From: Verrucomicrobiota bacterium
Lineage (GTDB): Bacteria; Verrucomicrobiota; Verrucomicrobiia; Opitutales; UBA953
NCBI GenBank assembly: GCA_026397965.1
Contig: JAPLTU010000039.1
Location: 62,001-126,000, forward strand
Reading direction: 5' to 3'
Length of the DNA: 64,000 nt
Under the pieces are notes generated by a model. It saw only the letters and a list, made by a program, of their open reading frames with translations, was not told where the DNA came from and searched no databases. The translations under genes were made by a program, and so were the position numbers. The number at the start of each line of letters is the position of its first letter. Within the stretch, counting starts at the first letter, position 1. This document shows positions 30,223 through 39,684 of this stretch, in pieces.

Positions 30223-31170
30223 TTAGGCGCGCGCTGCCGCGAGGTGGGCCAAGATAGCCTTCTGGACGTGGAGACGGTTCTCGGCTTGGTCAAAAATAAT
30301 GCTCTGTTTACTTTCTAAGACCTCTGCGGAAACCTCTTCGCCGGGGTGAGCAGGTAGGCAGTGCATGAAATACGCCCCAGACTTGGCCAGGGACATCAAC
30401 TTCGTATTCACTTGATAGGGTTGCATAAGCTTCAGGCGCGCGGCCTTTTCAGCTTCCATGCCCATACTCACCCAAACGTCGGTATAAACCATGTCAGCCC
30501 CTTTGACCGCGGCGGCGGGATCGGTCGAGAAAGTGAATGATTCCTTAAGTCCGTCTTTTTTCAACTGGGCACGGACCTCGGCAGTGGGCTCATAACCCGA
30601 AGGGCCAGCTAAAGAAATTTCTACTCCCAAGGCTGCGCCACCAAGAATGAACGAGTTGGCCATGTTGCAGGCCGTATCACCGAGGAAGGCAATTTTCTTG
30701 CCCTTTAGGGAGGCGGCGTACTGGAAAGGTTGTCCAGGGGCGAAACGCTCACCCAAGGTGAACATATCCGTCATGAACTGACAGGGGTGTAAAAAGTCCG
30801 AAAGGGCGTTCACCACGGGCATGGTTCCGGCAGCGGCAAAATCCTCGAGGAGGTTGTGTTCGTGGCAACGAATCACCATCCCATGCAGGTAACGGGAAAG
30901 CACCCGAGCGGTATCTGCGATCGTCTCGCCTCGCGAGATTTGGAGATCGTCGGCATTAAGCATGACTGGCTGACCGCCCAATTCGTGGACGCCGACTTGG
31001 AAAGACACCCGAGTACGGGTGCTTTTTTTGAAAAACATCAGACCCCAAGACTGACCAGCAAGAGCCGTCGCCGTTCCCTGGCCACGTTTTGCCTTGAGAC
31101 CAGCGGCCGCCGCAAAGACCGCCGCAGTTTCAGCAGGGCTTAGGTCGGTCTCCTTGAGGAAATGGCGCAT
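30223..31170 (-). CDS. argF: Ornithine carbamoyltransferase
   Basis: Makes citrulline from ornithine and carbamoyl phosphate. 315 residues, with the carbamoyl-phosphate loop KKSTRTR, the HPCQ motif ([10 protein letters not shown]) and the ornithine-binding [10 protein letters not shown] segment all intact. It lies 65 bases after argD and 16 bases before argG. Confidence 0.97.
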   Translation of the reverse strand: MRHFLKETDLSPAETAAVFAAAAGLKAKRGQGTATALAGQSWGLMFFKKSTRTRVSFQVGVHELGGQPVMLNADDLQISRGETIADTARVLSRYLHGMVIRCHEHNLLEDFAAAGTMPVVNALSDFLHPCQFMTDMFTLGERFAPGQPFQYAASLKGKKIAFLGDTACNMANSFILGGAALGVEISLAGPSGYEPTAEVRAQLKKDGLKESFTFSTDPAAAVKGADMVYTDVWVSMGMEAEKAARLKLMQPYQVNTKLMSLAKSGAYFMHCLPAHPGEEVSAEVLESKQSIIFDQAENRLHVQKAILAHLAAARA

Positions 31171-31235
31171 CGTGGGAAAGGTTGGACGATAAATAATTGG
31201 CCTGGTTTTAACAGCGGAAAAATGGCTTTACCGAC

Positions 31236-32456
31236 TTAAGCTGCCTTCCACCCGCGGAAAACTCGCCCAAGAATCTCGACCGACTCGGCCAACTCCTCGG
31301 CTGAGGCCGTTAGCGGAGGTAGCAAGCGGATGGCGACACCACCGGCTGGCACCGTCAAAAGGCCGGCCTCACGCAGAGCCGTCACGAGCGGCACCGGATC
31401 GACGGAAAGAACCACTCCGATCATGTACCCCGTTCCGCGAATTTCTTTGACGAGATCAGGCCGCATCGCAACAAGCGCTCGCAGGGCGGCATGCCAGACG
31501 GGTACCTGATGATTAACCCGTTCGATTAATTTTTCATCCTCAATGACCTCAAGGACGGCAAGGGCCGCGGAAGCAGCCAAGGCTCCGCCACCGAAAGTAG
31601 TCCCATGTGAACCTGCCTGAAAAAGTTCATCACAAGGGGGCGCCAGCCAGATTGCTCCAATGGGGAAACCGCCCCCGAGGCCCTTCGCCATCGCAATCGC
31701 ATCAGGTTTTATGCCAGCATACTCGAACGCAAAGAACTTTCCGGTACGGCCAATGCCACACTGGATTTCATCGATGAGCAGAAGAACGTTACGCTCCCGA
31801 CAGATTTTTTGCAGATCGCGCAGGAACTGAGGGTCCGCCGGGAAGACGCCCCCCTCCCCTTGGATCGTCTCCAGCAACACCGCCGCAGTCGTCTGAGCAT
31901 CGATGATCTTATCCCAGGCCGCGATATCATTCAAAGGAGCGGCGGAGAAACCGGACAGCAAGGGGCGGAAGCCTTTTTGGATTTTCTCCTGTGGCGTCGC
32001 CGACATGCCGCCAAAAGTCCGGCCGTGAAAAGCCCGTTCGGCCACGACGACACCGATACAGACGCCTTCGACGCCAGATTTTTTCAGGCCATGTAGCCGA
32101 GCAAGTTTCAGGAGACCTTCGTTGGCTTCGGCACCGCTGTTACAAAAAATAACCCGACCTGGGCCGCATCGTTGGGCCAAGGACGCCGCGAGCTGGCCCT
32201 GCGGCTCGTTCCGATAAAGATTACTGACGTGTACCAGCTTGGCGGCCTGTTCTTGGACGCGCTTCACCCAAACCGGATGACAATGCCCCAAGGCATTGAC
32301 CGCGATGCCCGAACTGAAATCCAGGTAACACTTACCGAAGGCATCCCACACCTTGCTCCCCTGCCCCCTTACGAGCGTGAGCGGCGGCGCGCCATAGTTC
32401 CGGGCAACGTGTTGAGCGTAGAGTTCCGCCGTCGAGTCTGGAGATTCCGCAGCCAT
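31236..32456 (-). CDS. argD: Acetylornithine aminotransferase
   Basis: PLP-dependent conversion of N-acetylglutamate semialdehyde to N-acetylornithine. 406 residues of the class III aminotransferase fold: YLDFSSGIAVNALGH, FCNSGAEANEGLLKLAR, the IDEIQCGIGRTG acidic motif and the PLP lysine in AMAKGLGGGFPIGA. The ATG overlaps the argB stop as TAATG, so translation is probably coupled. Confidence 0.95.
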   Translation of the reverse strand: MAAESPDSTAELYAQHVARNYGAPPLTLVRGQGSKVWDAFGKCYLDFSSGIAVNALGHCHPVWVKRVQEQAAKLVHVSNLYRNEPQGQLAASLAQRCGPGRVIFCNSGAEANEGLLKLARLHGLKKSGVEGVCIGVVVAERAFHGRTFGGMSATPQEKIQKGFRPLLSGFSAAPLNDIAAWDKIIDAQTTAAVLLETIQGEGGVFPADPQFLRDLQKICRERNVLLLIDEIQCGIGRTGKFFAFEYAGIKPDAIAMAKGLGGGFPIGAIWLAPPCDELFQAGSHGTTFGGGALAASAALAVLEVIEDEKLIERVNHQVPVWHAALRALVAMRPDLVKEIRGTGYMIGVVLSVDPVPLVTALREAGLLTVPAGGVAIRLLPPLTASAEELAESVEILGRVFRGWKAA

Positions 32457-33337
32457 TAGCCGTGGATGATTTCCGTACCGATTCCTTTATCGGTAAAGAC
32501 TTCCAGAAGGAGGGCATGCGGCACCCGACCATCGATGAAGTGGACGCGCCGAACGCCTTCCTGGAGGGCTTTGACGGCGCTATCCACTTTGGTAATCATC
32601 CCGCCAGCGACGACGCCCTTGCGCTTCAATTCATCGACCTCACTGACCTTCAAGGTCGTGATCAAGGAAGCCGGATCTTTGGCGTCGGCCAAAAGACCAG
32701 GCACGTCGCTCATGAAAATCAGCCTCCGGGCGCGAAGCGAATGGGCAATCGCGGCCGCGGCGACGTCGGCATTGGTATTATAAGCCTGATCATCGGCATC
32801 GAGCGCAATGGGCGAGACGACCGGCAGGAAGCCGTCCGCCAGGGCCTTCTTGATCAACTTGGTCTTAACGAATTTAATATCTCCGACGAAGCCGATATCG
32901 ACGGGCTTACCTTCATCATCCGTCCCCAAGAGTTTCTCGCAAAGGTTGACGTGGTTGCCGGGCATACCGAGCGGGTTGGCGCCCCGCGCTTTCAGCGACT
33001 CGCAGATCTGACCATTGATTTCGATGTTCAACGTCTCTTCGACGATCTTGACCGTTGGGGCATCGGTCACCCGCATGCCGCCCCGGAACTCAGATTTAAT
33101 CCCAGCCTTATCCATCGCCCTTGTAATAGCCTTGCCGCCGCCATGTACGACGACGACCTGGATGCCGACCGCCGCCAGGAAGGCGATATCGGTGGCCACG
33201 CGGTCCCGGCCTTCGGGATTGGCATCGTCCATGAAACTCCCGCCGTATTTCACGACGAAAGTCGAACCACGGAATTTATGGATGTAGGGAAGTGCTTCGA
33301 GAAGAACCTCGGCTTTTTGCGCGGCGGGCGTGCTCAT
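32456..33337 (-). CDS. argB: Acetylglutamate kinase
   Basis: Phosphorylates N-acetylglutamate in arginine synthesis. 293 residues of the amino acid kinase fold: [11 protein letters not shown] and [10 protein letters not shown] for ATP phosphate binding, FRGGMRVTD for the substrate, and [14 protein letters not shown] near the C-terminus. It has an N-terminal helix (about 1-20) of the kind found in arginine-sensitive hexameric enzymes, so feedback inhibition by arginine is plausible but not shown. It lies 60 bases after argJ. Confidence 0.96.
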   Translation of the reverse strand: MSTPAAQKAEVLLEALPYIHKFRGSTFVVKYGGSFMDDANPEGRDRVATDIAFLAAVGIQVVVVHGGGKAITRAMDKAGIKSEFRGGMRVTDAPTVKIVEETLNIEINGQICESLKARGANPLGMPGNHVNLCEKLLGTDDEGKPVDIGFVGDIKFVKTKLIKKALADGFLPVVSPIALDADDQAYNTNADVAAAAIAHSLRARRLIFMSDVPGLLADAKDPASLITTLKVSEVDELKRKGVVAGGMITKVDSAVKALQEGVRRVHFIDGRVPHALLLEVFTDKGIGTEIIHG

Positions 33338-33397
33338 CGGTCAATAAGGGGAGAGTGTTTAGTCGGTCAGGGGGCGAGTAAATGGAAAACCTCAGCG

Positions 33398-34627
33398 TTA
33401 TTCGCTCTTATTGTAGTTCACGTAGCCGTCCGTCAGGTCCGCCGCCAAGAGTCGGAACTTCCCCTCGCCTTGATGCAAGTTCAGCCGCACAGCAAAACGC
33501 GCCGCTTTGACCACTTGTTGCCACTGCGGCTTATTTTCAGGCAAAGGCCGGCCGGCCAAGACCGCCGGAATATCATTATAAAAAATATCGAGGTGCTTTT
33601 CATCTAGCCCCACGCGGGCATAACCGGCGGCGTCCGCCAGCCGGCCCCAGTTAGGGTCTTCGCCGAACCAAGAGGATTTCACCAAGAGCGAATTACCGAT
33701 TGCCCGGGCGATCTTTTCGGCATCTCCCCGGCTTTTCGCTCCTTCGATCTCCACGACGACGACCTTGGTAATTTTCTCCCCATCCCCGACAATCTTGTCA
33801 GCCAGGATAAAACAGACCTGATCGAGCGCCGACTGGAAGAGGTCGCGCAGCGCCTGCTCGGCCGTTGCGTCCACCGAAACACCCGAAGCACCCGAAGCCA
33901 GTAATAATACGGTGTCGTTCGTCGACATATCGCCATCGACGCTCACGCAGTTAAAAGATTGGTCCGCAGCCGACTTCAAGGCGGACTGAAGATAAGCGGG
34001 CCCCGCAACAGCATCCGTGACCACGAAGGCCAGCATCGTCGCCATATTGGGTTCGATCATTCCGGCGCCCTTGGCGATACCCGCCAGGGTGATGGTCTTG
34101 CCCTGCCAGACAAAACGGGCCGTGACGGTTTTAGGCCGCGTGTCGGAAGTCAGGATAGCCTCAGCGGAACGGGTACCCTCGATCGCTTCGCAGGACAGCC
34201 GTTTCGCGGCGGCTGCGATCCCGCTGGCCACTTTGGGCATCGGCATGAGCTCACCAATCCGACCCGTGGAGCAGACCAGAAACGCCGCGTCGGGAGCGCC
34301 AATCGCTTCGGCTGAAAGTTTCGCGATGAGCGCCGCATCGAGGTCGCCTTGTTGCGACGTGCAAGCATTCGCATTACCACTGTTACCAAAGATGCCGCGA
34401 ATCTTATCAGCCGAAGCCGCCAAAACCTTCTGCGAAAAACGGACCGGAGCGGCCTTGACGTCGTTCGTCGTGAAAACTCCCGCCGCCGCACAAGGCTGAT
34501 CCGCCACAATGAGCATCAGGTCGAGACGCTCGACTCCTTTGTTGCGAATGTCGCAACTGGTAGCCCCGACCCGGAAACCAGGGACATCAGAAATTCCTGG
34601 CGAATCTTGAGTGATGACGATTGACAT
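33398..34627 (-). CDS. argJ: Glutamate N-acetyltransferase / amino-acid acetyltransferase
   Basis: Recycles the acetyl group from N-acetylornithine to glutamate. The bifunctional form can also use acetyl-CoA, which would make argA and argE unnecessary. 409 residues. The self-cleavage site is the Ala-Thr bond in PNMATMLAFV, which splits the precursor into alpha and beta chains; the KGAGMIEP segment and the C-terminal tail (GYVNYNKSE) are typical. It starts 6 bases after argC. Confidence 0.96.
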   Translation of the reverse strand: MSIVITQDSPGISDVPGFRVGATSCDIRNKGVERLDLMLIVADQPCAAAGVFTTNDVKAAPVRFSQKVLAASADKIRGIFGNSGNANACTSQQGDLDAALIAKLSAEAIGAPDAAFLVCSTGRIGELMPMPKVASGIAAAAKRLSCEAIEGTRSAEAILTSDTRPKTVTARFVWQGKTITLAGIAKGAGMIEPNMATMLAFVVTDAVAGPAYLQSALKSAADQSFNCVSVDGDMSTNDTVLLLASGASGVSVDATAEQALRDLFQSALDQVCFILADKIVGDGEKITKVVVVEIEGAKSRGDAEKIARAIGNSLLVKSSWFGEDPNWGRLADAAGYARVGLDEKHLDIFYNDIPAVLAGRPLPENKPQWQQVVKAARFAVRLNLHQGEGKFRLLAADLTDGYVNYNKSE

Positions 34628-34633
34628 GGGAAA

Positions 34634-35683
34634 TCAACGGAGTCCTTCGGCTTCATCCCAACCCATCATGAGGTTGAGATTTTGAACGGCCTGGCCGCCC
34701 GCACCCTTCAGCAGATTATCAATCACCGAGGTGATGATTAGGTTGCCGGTCCGGGGGTCGGCGACGACCGAGCAAGCGACCCGATTCGTACCTGCAACGT
34801 GCGCGGTGTCAGGGAAATCGCCCGACTTGAGTAAAATCACGAAAGGCCGGCCAGCATAGGCCTTCTGCCAACAAGCCTCCACCTGGGCCGCGGTCACGCC
34901 CGCGGCAGGCACCACGATGGTCGTAGCGATACCCCGATGCATCGGAGCGAGGTGAGGGCTGAACTGGACGACCACCGGACTACCGGCGGCCGCCGAGAAG
35001 GCTTCTTCGATTTCAGCGATATGCCGATGACCCGGGATAGCGTACGCCTTCATCGAACCATCCCGCTCGCAGAAGAGGAGGCCGACTTCGCCCTTCTTCC
35101 CGGCGCCTGAAACCCCGCTATATGCATTGATCACCAACCGGCCGGGCTCGGGCTTGATCAAGCCTGCCCGCAATAACGGCACTATCGGCACTTGGATGCT
35201 GGTGGGGTAGCAACCCGGACAGGCGATGAGCTTCGCCGACTTCCAACTAACGTCGGTCTGCAGCTCCGGGATGACATACCGGGCTTGCGCCGCCAGCGCC
35301 GGCGCCGGGTGTTCGTGTCCGTAATATTTCTGATAAGTTCCTAAATCCTTCAGCCGAAAATCCGCGGACAGATCCAAGACCCGCTTGCCCGCCGCGACGA
35401 GCGGGGCGGCGTATTCGGCGGCGACCCCATGCGGGAGGGCCAAAAACCAGACGGTCACATCGGACTTTGCGCACTCTTCCGGCGAGGAAGCGCTGAAGAC
35501 CAGCGTCGGACTCACGATCCCCCGCAGCCGCGGTAGCTCGTCCGCGACCAGCTTGCCTGCCAGCGTGCGCGAGCAAACCGAGGCCAATTGGACTTGGGGG
35601 TGCCGGGCGAGTAGGCGGACGAGTTCTTCCCCGGTGTAGCCCGAAGCGCCGACGATGCCGACCTTGGTCAGGTTGTGGGTCAT
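34634..35683 (-). CDS. argC: N-acetyl-gamma-glutamyl-phosphate reductase
   Basis: NADPH-dependent reduction of N-acetylglutamyl phosphate to the semialdehyde. 349 residues: Rossmann loop GIVGASGYTGEEL, the catalytic cysteine in CPGCYPTS and the HRHIAEIEEAF motif. First gene of argC-J-B-D-F-G, 111 bases after rpsI, with the rpsI terminator in between, so the cluster likely has its own promoter. No Shine-Dalgarno sequence. Confidence 0.97.
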   Translation of the reverse strand: MTHNLTKVGIVGASGYTGEELVRLLARHPQVQLASVCSRTLAGKLVADELPRLRGIVSPTLVFSASSPEECAKSDVTVWFLALPHGVAAEYAAPLVAAGKRVLDLSADFRLKDLGTYQKYYGHEHPAPALAAQARYVIPELQTDVSWKSAKLIACPGCYPTSIQVPIVPLLRAGLIKPEPGRLVINAYSGVSGAGKKGEVGLLFCERDGSMKAYAIPGHRHIAEIEEAFSAAAGSPVVVQFSPHLAPMHRGIATTIVVPAAGVTAAQVEACWQKAYAGRPFVILLKSGDFPDTAHVAGTNRVACSVVADPRTGNLIITSVIDNLLKGAGGQAVQNLNLMMGWDEAEGLR

Positions 35684-35746
35684 AGCTTGAGTATGGAATT
35701 ATTAGATGACGAATGACTGATTGGACACAGAAAACTAGGCAACAAA

Positions 35747-35770
35747 AAGGCCCCGGATGTCCGGGGCCTT
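35747..35770 (-). terminator. Terminator of rplM-rpsI
   Basis: Minus-strand hairpin AAGGCCCCGG / CCGGGGCCTT with a 4-base loop, followed by TTTTTGTT, 25 bases after the rpsI stop. Confidence 0.85.
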
Positions 35771-35794
35771 GATGGGTTCCTGTCTCGAGGCGGT

Positions 35795-36193
35795 TTACCG
35801 CTTGGAGAACTGGAAACGCTTACGGGCGCCTGGACGGCCGGGCTTCTTACGTTCACGCATACGACCATCGCGAGTAAGGAGACCTTCTTTCTTCAAAGGA
35901 GCGCGGAGGGTGGCATCCATTTTCTGGATCGCCCGAGCCAAGCCATGCGAAATCGCACCCGCTTGACCGTTAGGGCCGCCACCGATGACGTTAACGGAGA
36001 TATCCAGCTGACCTTCGAGGCCGGCGATACGGATCGGAGCCGTAGCCGCCTTGACGAGGGCTTCGGTGTAGAGGTACTCCTCGGCAGGCTTGCCGTTGAT
36101 GGAAATAGAACCAGTACCGCGGGAAAGGCGGATACGGGCCGAGGCGGTCTTACGACGGCCGACGGCGGTGATGGCTGGGGACTTGGCGCTCAT
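35795..36193 (-). CDS. rpsI: 30S ribosomal protein uS9
   Basis: 132 residues. GRRKTASARIRLSRGTGSI at the N-terminus, the GGGPNGQAGAISHGLARAI core and the C-terminal tail ending FQFSKR, which reaches the P-site tRNA, are all diagnostic. It lies 19 bases after rplM. Even this highly expressed gene has no Shine-Dalgarno sequence (the upstream bases are CCTAATTTGCA). Confidence 0.97.
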   Translation of the reverse strand: MSAKSPAITAVGRRKTASARIRLSRGTGSISINGKPAEEYLYTEALVKAATAPIRIAGLEGQLDISVNVIGGGPNGQAGAISHGLARAIQKMDATLRAPLKKEGLLTRDGRMRERKKPGRPGARKRFQFSKR

Positions 36194-36212
36194 TGCAAAT
36201 TAGGCTTATCGA

Positions 36213-36644
36213 TTAACCCTTGAAAGGGATTGGGTTGGACGCGGCGTGATCGTGCTTGTCGCCGGCGTAAACCCGGAGCTTAAGAAGCATCTCGTTAGCG
36301 AGACGATTCTTAGGAAGCATGCCTTTGACGGCATGGGTCACAATGAATTCAGGACGTTTGGCGCGCATCGCACCTACGCTGGTACGGTAAGCGGTACCCA
36401 CCCAACCGGTGTAGAACATGTAGGTCTTGTCTTCTTCCTTAGAGCCGGAAAGCCGGACTTTGTCGGCATTGATGACAATGACGTAGTCACCCGTGTCCAC
36501 GTGGGGGGTGTAAGTGGGCTTGTGGCGGCCGCGGAGGATATTGCTGATTTTGACAGCGAGGCGGCCGAGGATTTGATCCTTGGCGTCGACGACGTACCAG
36601 GTCTTGTCCTTGAGCTGCACGTTCTTGGCTAGCGTGGTCTTCAT
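36213..36644 (-). CDS. rplM: 50S ribosomal protein uL13
   Basis: 143 residues from the start MKTTLAKNVQL at 36644, which matches the family; an in-frame start at 36737 adds an unrelated 31-residue extension. WYVVDAKDQILGRLA, GDYVIVINADKV and MLPKNRLAN are typical. It forms the usual rplM-rpsI pair. The base run before the ATG (TTTCCCTCTTT) is pyrimidine-rich with no Shine-Dalgarno sequence. Confidence 0.97.
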   Translation of the reverse strand: MKTTLAKNVQLKDKTWYVVDAKDQILGRLAVKISNILRGRHKPTYTPHVDTGDYVIVINADKVRLSGSKEEDKTYMFYTGWVGTAYRTSVGAMRAKRPEFIVTHAVKGMLPKNRLANEMLLKLRVYAGDKHDHAASNPIPFKG

Positions 36645-36731
36645 AAAGAGGGAAAGCGGGAACATGAGAAAGCGACCCCCTCCGTCAACACCCGAATGCA
36701 GCTTGGGCCCCCAAGGGGTGAAATAGACCAA

Positions 36732-36765
36732 AAACAAGGGAGGCGCAGTCTAAACTGCGCCTCCC
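36732..36765 (-). terminator. Terminator of the TorF-like gene
   Basis: Minus-strand hairpin GGGAGGCGCAGT / ACTGCGCCTCCC with a TTAG loop, followed by TTGTTTTT, 27 bases after the stop. Confidence 0.85.
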
Positions 36766-36791
36766 GGTTGACCCTCCTTTATGAAGTGGGC

Positions 36792-37565
36792 TTAGAACTT
36801 AAAGGTCGCGAAAACGCGGTACCAGACCGTGGAACCGCCGGTCGAAGGCTGGCCATCGGTATTATAGGCGTAACTGATACCGGCACCCAGCTTAGCACCT
36901 TGACCGACAGCACGGGTCACATCGGCCGAGGCGCCGAGGTAAAGGTAAGCGTTCTTACTGGTGGAACCAGAAACCTTGACGGCCTTAGAGGCATTCAAGA
37001 AGCCAGCGTAAGCCTTGGTTTCAATATCATAACCCGCTAGGCCGACATTAGCACCCGCAAAAGTCTTCGAGCCAGCGGCCTCGAGGACATACTGCTTCTG
37101 GTCGAGGCTGTAGTAGAGGTAAGCGGAAGGCTTGAAGTTAGCGTTCGAGAGCGTGAGACCGGCGTAGATTTCGCGATCCGAGGTCAGTTGAGAGTAGCCA
37201 CTGGCTGAGATCGAGTGAGCGTTGGCGGCGGTCGAGCGCTGGATACCTACGTCAAGGGAACCGAACGATGAGTCGGTCTTGGCGCCGAAGGTGTAAGTGC
37301 GCTCGAAGGTGTCAGCGTTGTAGAAATTGCCGTAAACAGAAACCCCAGAGAAACCTGGGACGTTATACTCGAGGGTCAGCGCCGACTGGACGAGGCCTAG
37401 ATCAGAGGAACGCTCCATGCCGCGGTAAACGTTTTTGCTGTCCCAAGCGAAACTGCCCCGGAGGGAGAGATCGTGGGAGGCGACGGCTACAGGAGCTGGC
37501 GCGGCGGATTGAGCGAAGCTGACGCTAAAAGAAGCGAAAGCGAGGGCGGTGAGGGTGTGCTTCAT
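36792..37565 (-). CDS. TorF-like outer-membrane beta-barrel protein
   Basis: 257 residues from ATG 37565. A signal peptide (about 1-20, cleaved near SFAQSAA) precedes a barrel of alternating strands starting with the family-like LSLRGSFAWDSKNVYRG segment and ending with the C-terminal aromatic FATFKF, as expected for BAM-inserted proteins. It resembles the TorF putative porin family; the transported solute is unknown. It lies downstream of icd but is separated from it by a terminator, so it is probably transcribed alone. Confidence 0.65.
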   Translation of the reverse strand: MKHTLTALAFASFSVSFAQSAAPAPVAVASHDLSLRGSFAWDSKNVYRGMERSSDLGLVQSALTLEYNVPGFSGVSVYGNFYNADTFERTYTFGAKTDSSFGSLDVGIQRSTAANAHSISASGYSQLTSDREIYAGLTLSNANFKPSAYLYYSLDQKQYVLEAAGSKTFAGANVGLAGYDIETKAYAGFLNASKAVKVSGSTSKNAYLYLGASADVTRAVGQGAKLGAGISYAYNTDGQPSTGGSTVWYRVFATFKF

Positions 37566-37593
37566 GGTTGAGTTATGAGACCCATCGTTTTGC

Positions 37594-37640
37594 CTAAAAA
37601 AAAGCTGATGGCAAGCCTCAAGGAGAGGCCAGACATCAGC
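37594..37640 (-). terminator. Terminator of icd
   Basis: Minus-strand stem GCTGATG / CATCAGC enclosing an inner GGCCTCTCC/GGAG-type hairpin and followed by eight T. It lies between icd and the outer-membrane gene. Confidence 0.75.
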
Positions 37641-37671
37641 AAAATGAAGGACTCCACGCGGAGCCGACGAA

Positions 37672-38934
37672 CTACATCGCAGCGATAATCGCATCCCCGA
37701 ACTCGGAGCACTTAATCTCCGTCGCACCCTGCATCTGGCGGGCGAAATCGTAAGTTACGCGACCACCACCGATGGCACCGTTCAGACCCTTTAAGACCAA
37801 GTCAGCCGCTTCCACCCAACCCATATAGCGCAGCATCATCTCACCCGAAAGAACGACGGAGCCCGGGTTCACAACATCCTTGTTCGCATACTTAGGAGCC
37901 GTGCCGTGGGTGGCTTCAAAAATGGCGTGTCCCGTCAGGTAATTGATATTACCACCCGGGGCGATACCGATGCCGCCGACCTGCGCGGCCAAGGCATCCG
38001 ACAGGTAATCACCGTTGAGATTCAACGTAGCGATGACGTCGAAGTCGGTCGGACGCGTAAGAATCTGCTGCAGGGTGATGTCTGCGATCGCGTCCTTGAT
38101 GATGAGACCAGCGCCAGGCTTACCGTCGGGGATCTTGCACCAAGGTCCGCCATCGATTTCGACGGCACCAAACTCGCTCTTCGCCAAATCATAACCCCAC
38201 TTCATGAAGGCGCCTTCGGTGTACTTCATGATATTACCCTTATGCACGAGCGTCAGCGACTTGCGCTCGAACTCGATGGCATACTGGATGGCCGAGCGAA
38301 TCAGGCGCTCGGAGCCCGGACGGCTGACCGGCTTGATACCCAAGCCCACCGTGGCAGGTTGCTCTTCGCCGAAGCGGATCTTCTTAAACTCTTTCGGGAA
38401 GTTAGTCTTGATGAAATCGAGCGTCTTCAGGGCGATTTCAGACCCAGCCTCGAAATCGATGCCCGCGTAAATATCTTCCGTGTTTTCGCGGAAAATCACC
38501 ATGTTGACCTTTGAAGGGTTCTTGACGGGCGAAGGGACGCCGGTGAACCACTGCACGGGGCGAAGACAGACGTAGAGGTCGAGCTGCTGGCGGAGCGCCA
38601 CATTAAGGGAACGGATACCGCCGCCGGTCGGAGTGGTGAGCGGCCCTTTGATCCCGACCAAATATTCGCGGAAAGCGGCCAGGGTCTCTTCGGGCAGCCA
38701 GTTACCCGTCTGCTTGAACGCCTTTTCGCCGGCGAGAACTTCGTGCCAATGAATCTGGCGCTGACCCGCATAAGCCTTGGCCACTGCAGCGTCCAAGACC
38801 CGGACGGAAGCACGCCAGATATCCGGACCTGTTCCGTCGCCCTCAATGAAGGGGACAACCGGCTGATGGGGGACATTCAGCTTACCATTAACGATGGTGA
38901 TTCGGCTGGCGTTGGCGGGGATAGGGGAACTCAT
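37672..38934 (-). CDS. icd: NADP-dependent isocitrate dehydrogenase
   Basis: TCA-cycle oxidative decarboxylation of isocitrate to 2-oxoglutarate. 420 residues of the bacterial homodimeric type: [29 protein letters not shown] with the substrate-binding serine that AceK phosphorylates in enterobacteria, [11 protein letters not shown], and [11 protein letters not shown] for NADP. No aceK is in the window. Monocistronic, with a hairpin terminator on each side. Confidence 0.96.
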   Translation of the reverse strand: MSSPIPANASRITIVNGKLNVPHQPVVPFIEGDGTGPDIWRASVRVLDAAVAKAYAGQRQIHWHEVLAGEKAFKQTGNWLPEETLAAFREYLVGIKGPLTTPTGGGIRSLNVALRQQLDLYVCLRPVQWFTGVPSPVKNPSKVNMVIFRENTEDIYAGIDFEAGSEIALKTLDFIKTNFPKEFKKIRFGEEQPATVGLGIKPVSRPGSERLIRSAIQYAIEFERKSLTLVHKGNIMKYTEGAFMKWGYDLAKSEFGAVEIDGGPWCKIPDGKPGAGLIIKDAIADITLQQILTRPTDFDVIATLNLNGDYLSDALAAQVGGIGIAPGGNINYLTGHAIFEATHGTAPKYANKDVVNPGSVVLSGEMMLRYMGWVEAADLVLKGLNGAIGGGRVTYDFARQMQGATEIKCSEFGDAIIAAM

Positions 38935-39011
38935 GGGTCAGAGGGTGATAACAAACCTTGTTCGGGGGGATGGTTTCAAGCCTATACAATTAAAGAGAGT
39001 GGAGAAAAGAA

Positions 39012-39034
39012 AAGGACCCCCTTGCGGGGGTCCT
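39012..39034 (-). terminator. Terminator of the RHH regulator gene
   Basis: Minus-strand hairpin AAGGACCCCC / GGGGGTCCTT with a 3-base loop, followed by TTCTTTTCT. It lies 59 bases after the stop at 39094 and before icd. Confidence 0.8.
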
Positions 39035-39093
39035 TGATTTAACCGGGAGTGCCGGCGCCATCCGTCACGAATGACGGAAAAGACTAGGAAGAA

Positions 39094-39489
39094 TTACTTC
39101 TTCTTAGCTTTGGTGGCTTTTTTGGCGCTCTTTTTAGCAGCAGCCTTCTTTTTTGCCATAGTTTTTTCCTTAGTTTGGATCGTTGTTGGGTTAGAGGGCA
39201 GCGCCTGCAGCGCCACCCTGACGATTCGCCCTACACTGACCCGCGCATGCTTTGCTTGGCGGGTGATACGAGTGCGGAGCTCCGACGGTACGCGGAAAGA
39301 AACTTGGCGAGAACGAGAAGGCTCGATCGCTGGGCGAGAGTCATCGAAACAATCTAGCGCGTGCCGGATTACTTCGCTGAGCGTGGTGAAACCAGACCGA
39401 TGCTGAAAGGCGATTGCTTCAGAGTGCAACTTCGGGGGAAGGGACACGGTGATGAGACTTTCGCTCAGGGTTTCGGTTCGGTTCGTCAC
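39094..39489 (-). CDS. Tandem ribbon-helix-helix DNA-binding protein with lysine/alanine-rich tail
   Basis: 131 residues from the GTG at 39489, which has AAGAG about 11 bases upstream; a TTG at 39540 is possible but lies upstream of the likely -10. Two ribbon-helix-helix units follow one another: LITVSLPPKLHSEAI..TTLSEVIRHALDCF (about 11-48) and RQVSFRVPSELRTRI..VSVGRIVRVALQAL (about 60-95). The last 21 residues are almost only Lys and Ala, as in histone-H1-like bacterial proteins. An ATG with AAGGA upstream opens that tail (39159), so a separate 21-residue product is possible. A perfect palindrome overlaps the promoter, which suggests autoregulation. Target unknown. Confidence 0.65.
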   Translation of the reverse strand: MTNRTETLSESLITVSLPPKLHSEAIAFQHRSGFTTLSEVIRHALDCFDDSRPAIEPSRSRQVSFRVPSELRTRITRQAKHARVSVGRIVRVALQALPSNPTTIQTKEKTMAKKKAAAKKSAKKATKAKKK

Positions 39490-39521
39490 GTTTCGGTTAA
39501 CTCTTAGTAAGATTGATAAAC

Positions 39522-39550
39522 ATAATACGCGCTTGCGCAAGCGGAAATTT
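39522..39550 (-). promoter_or_regulatory. Promoter with 14-bp palindromic operator for the RHH gene
   Basis: On the minus strand TATTAT (39527-39522) is a good -10 element, and a weak AAATTT lies 17 bases upstream. Between them is the perfect palindrome CGCTTGCGCAAGCG (39530-39543). Its position in the spacer is where a dimeric ribbon-helix-helix repressor would block RNA polymerase. Confidence 0.5.
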
Positions 39551-39600
39551 ACAGGCCTCCAGACGACGCAACCTGCGCGTAAAAAATCCGTCTCAGATTT

Positions 39601-39636
39601 GTCCGCGTAAATATGATTTCACTACGCCACGCGGAC
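39601..39636. promoter_or_regulatory. Inverted repeat upstream of the metal ATPase gene
   Basis: GTCCGCGT (39601-39608) and ACGCGGAC (39629-39636) form a perfect 8-bp inverted repeat 49 bases before the ATPase ATG. It could be an operator for a metal regulator or a leader hairpin; no regulator of that kind is adjacent. Confidence 0.35.
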
Positions 39637-39684
39637 GTCGCGCTGACGATTGACGACCCGTGATAACCTAAATAACTTCCGGCC

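Noticed and set aside
32462-33607. 381-residue plus-strand ORF opposite argB
   Set aside because: argB is unmistakable on the minus strand; the other frame is a shadow of its codon bias.
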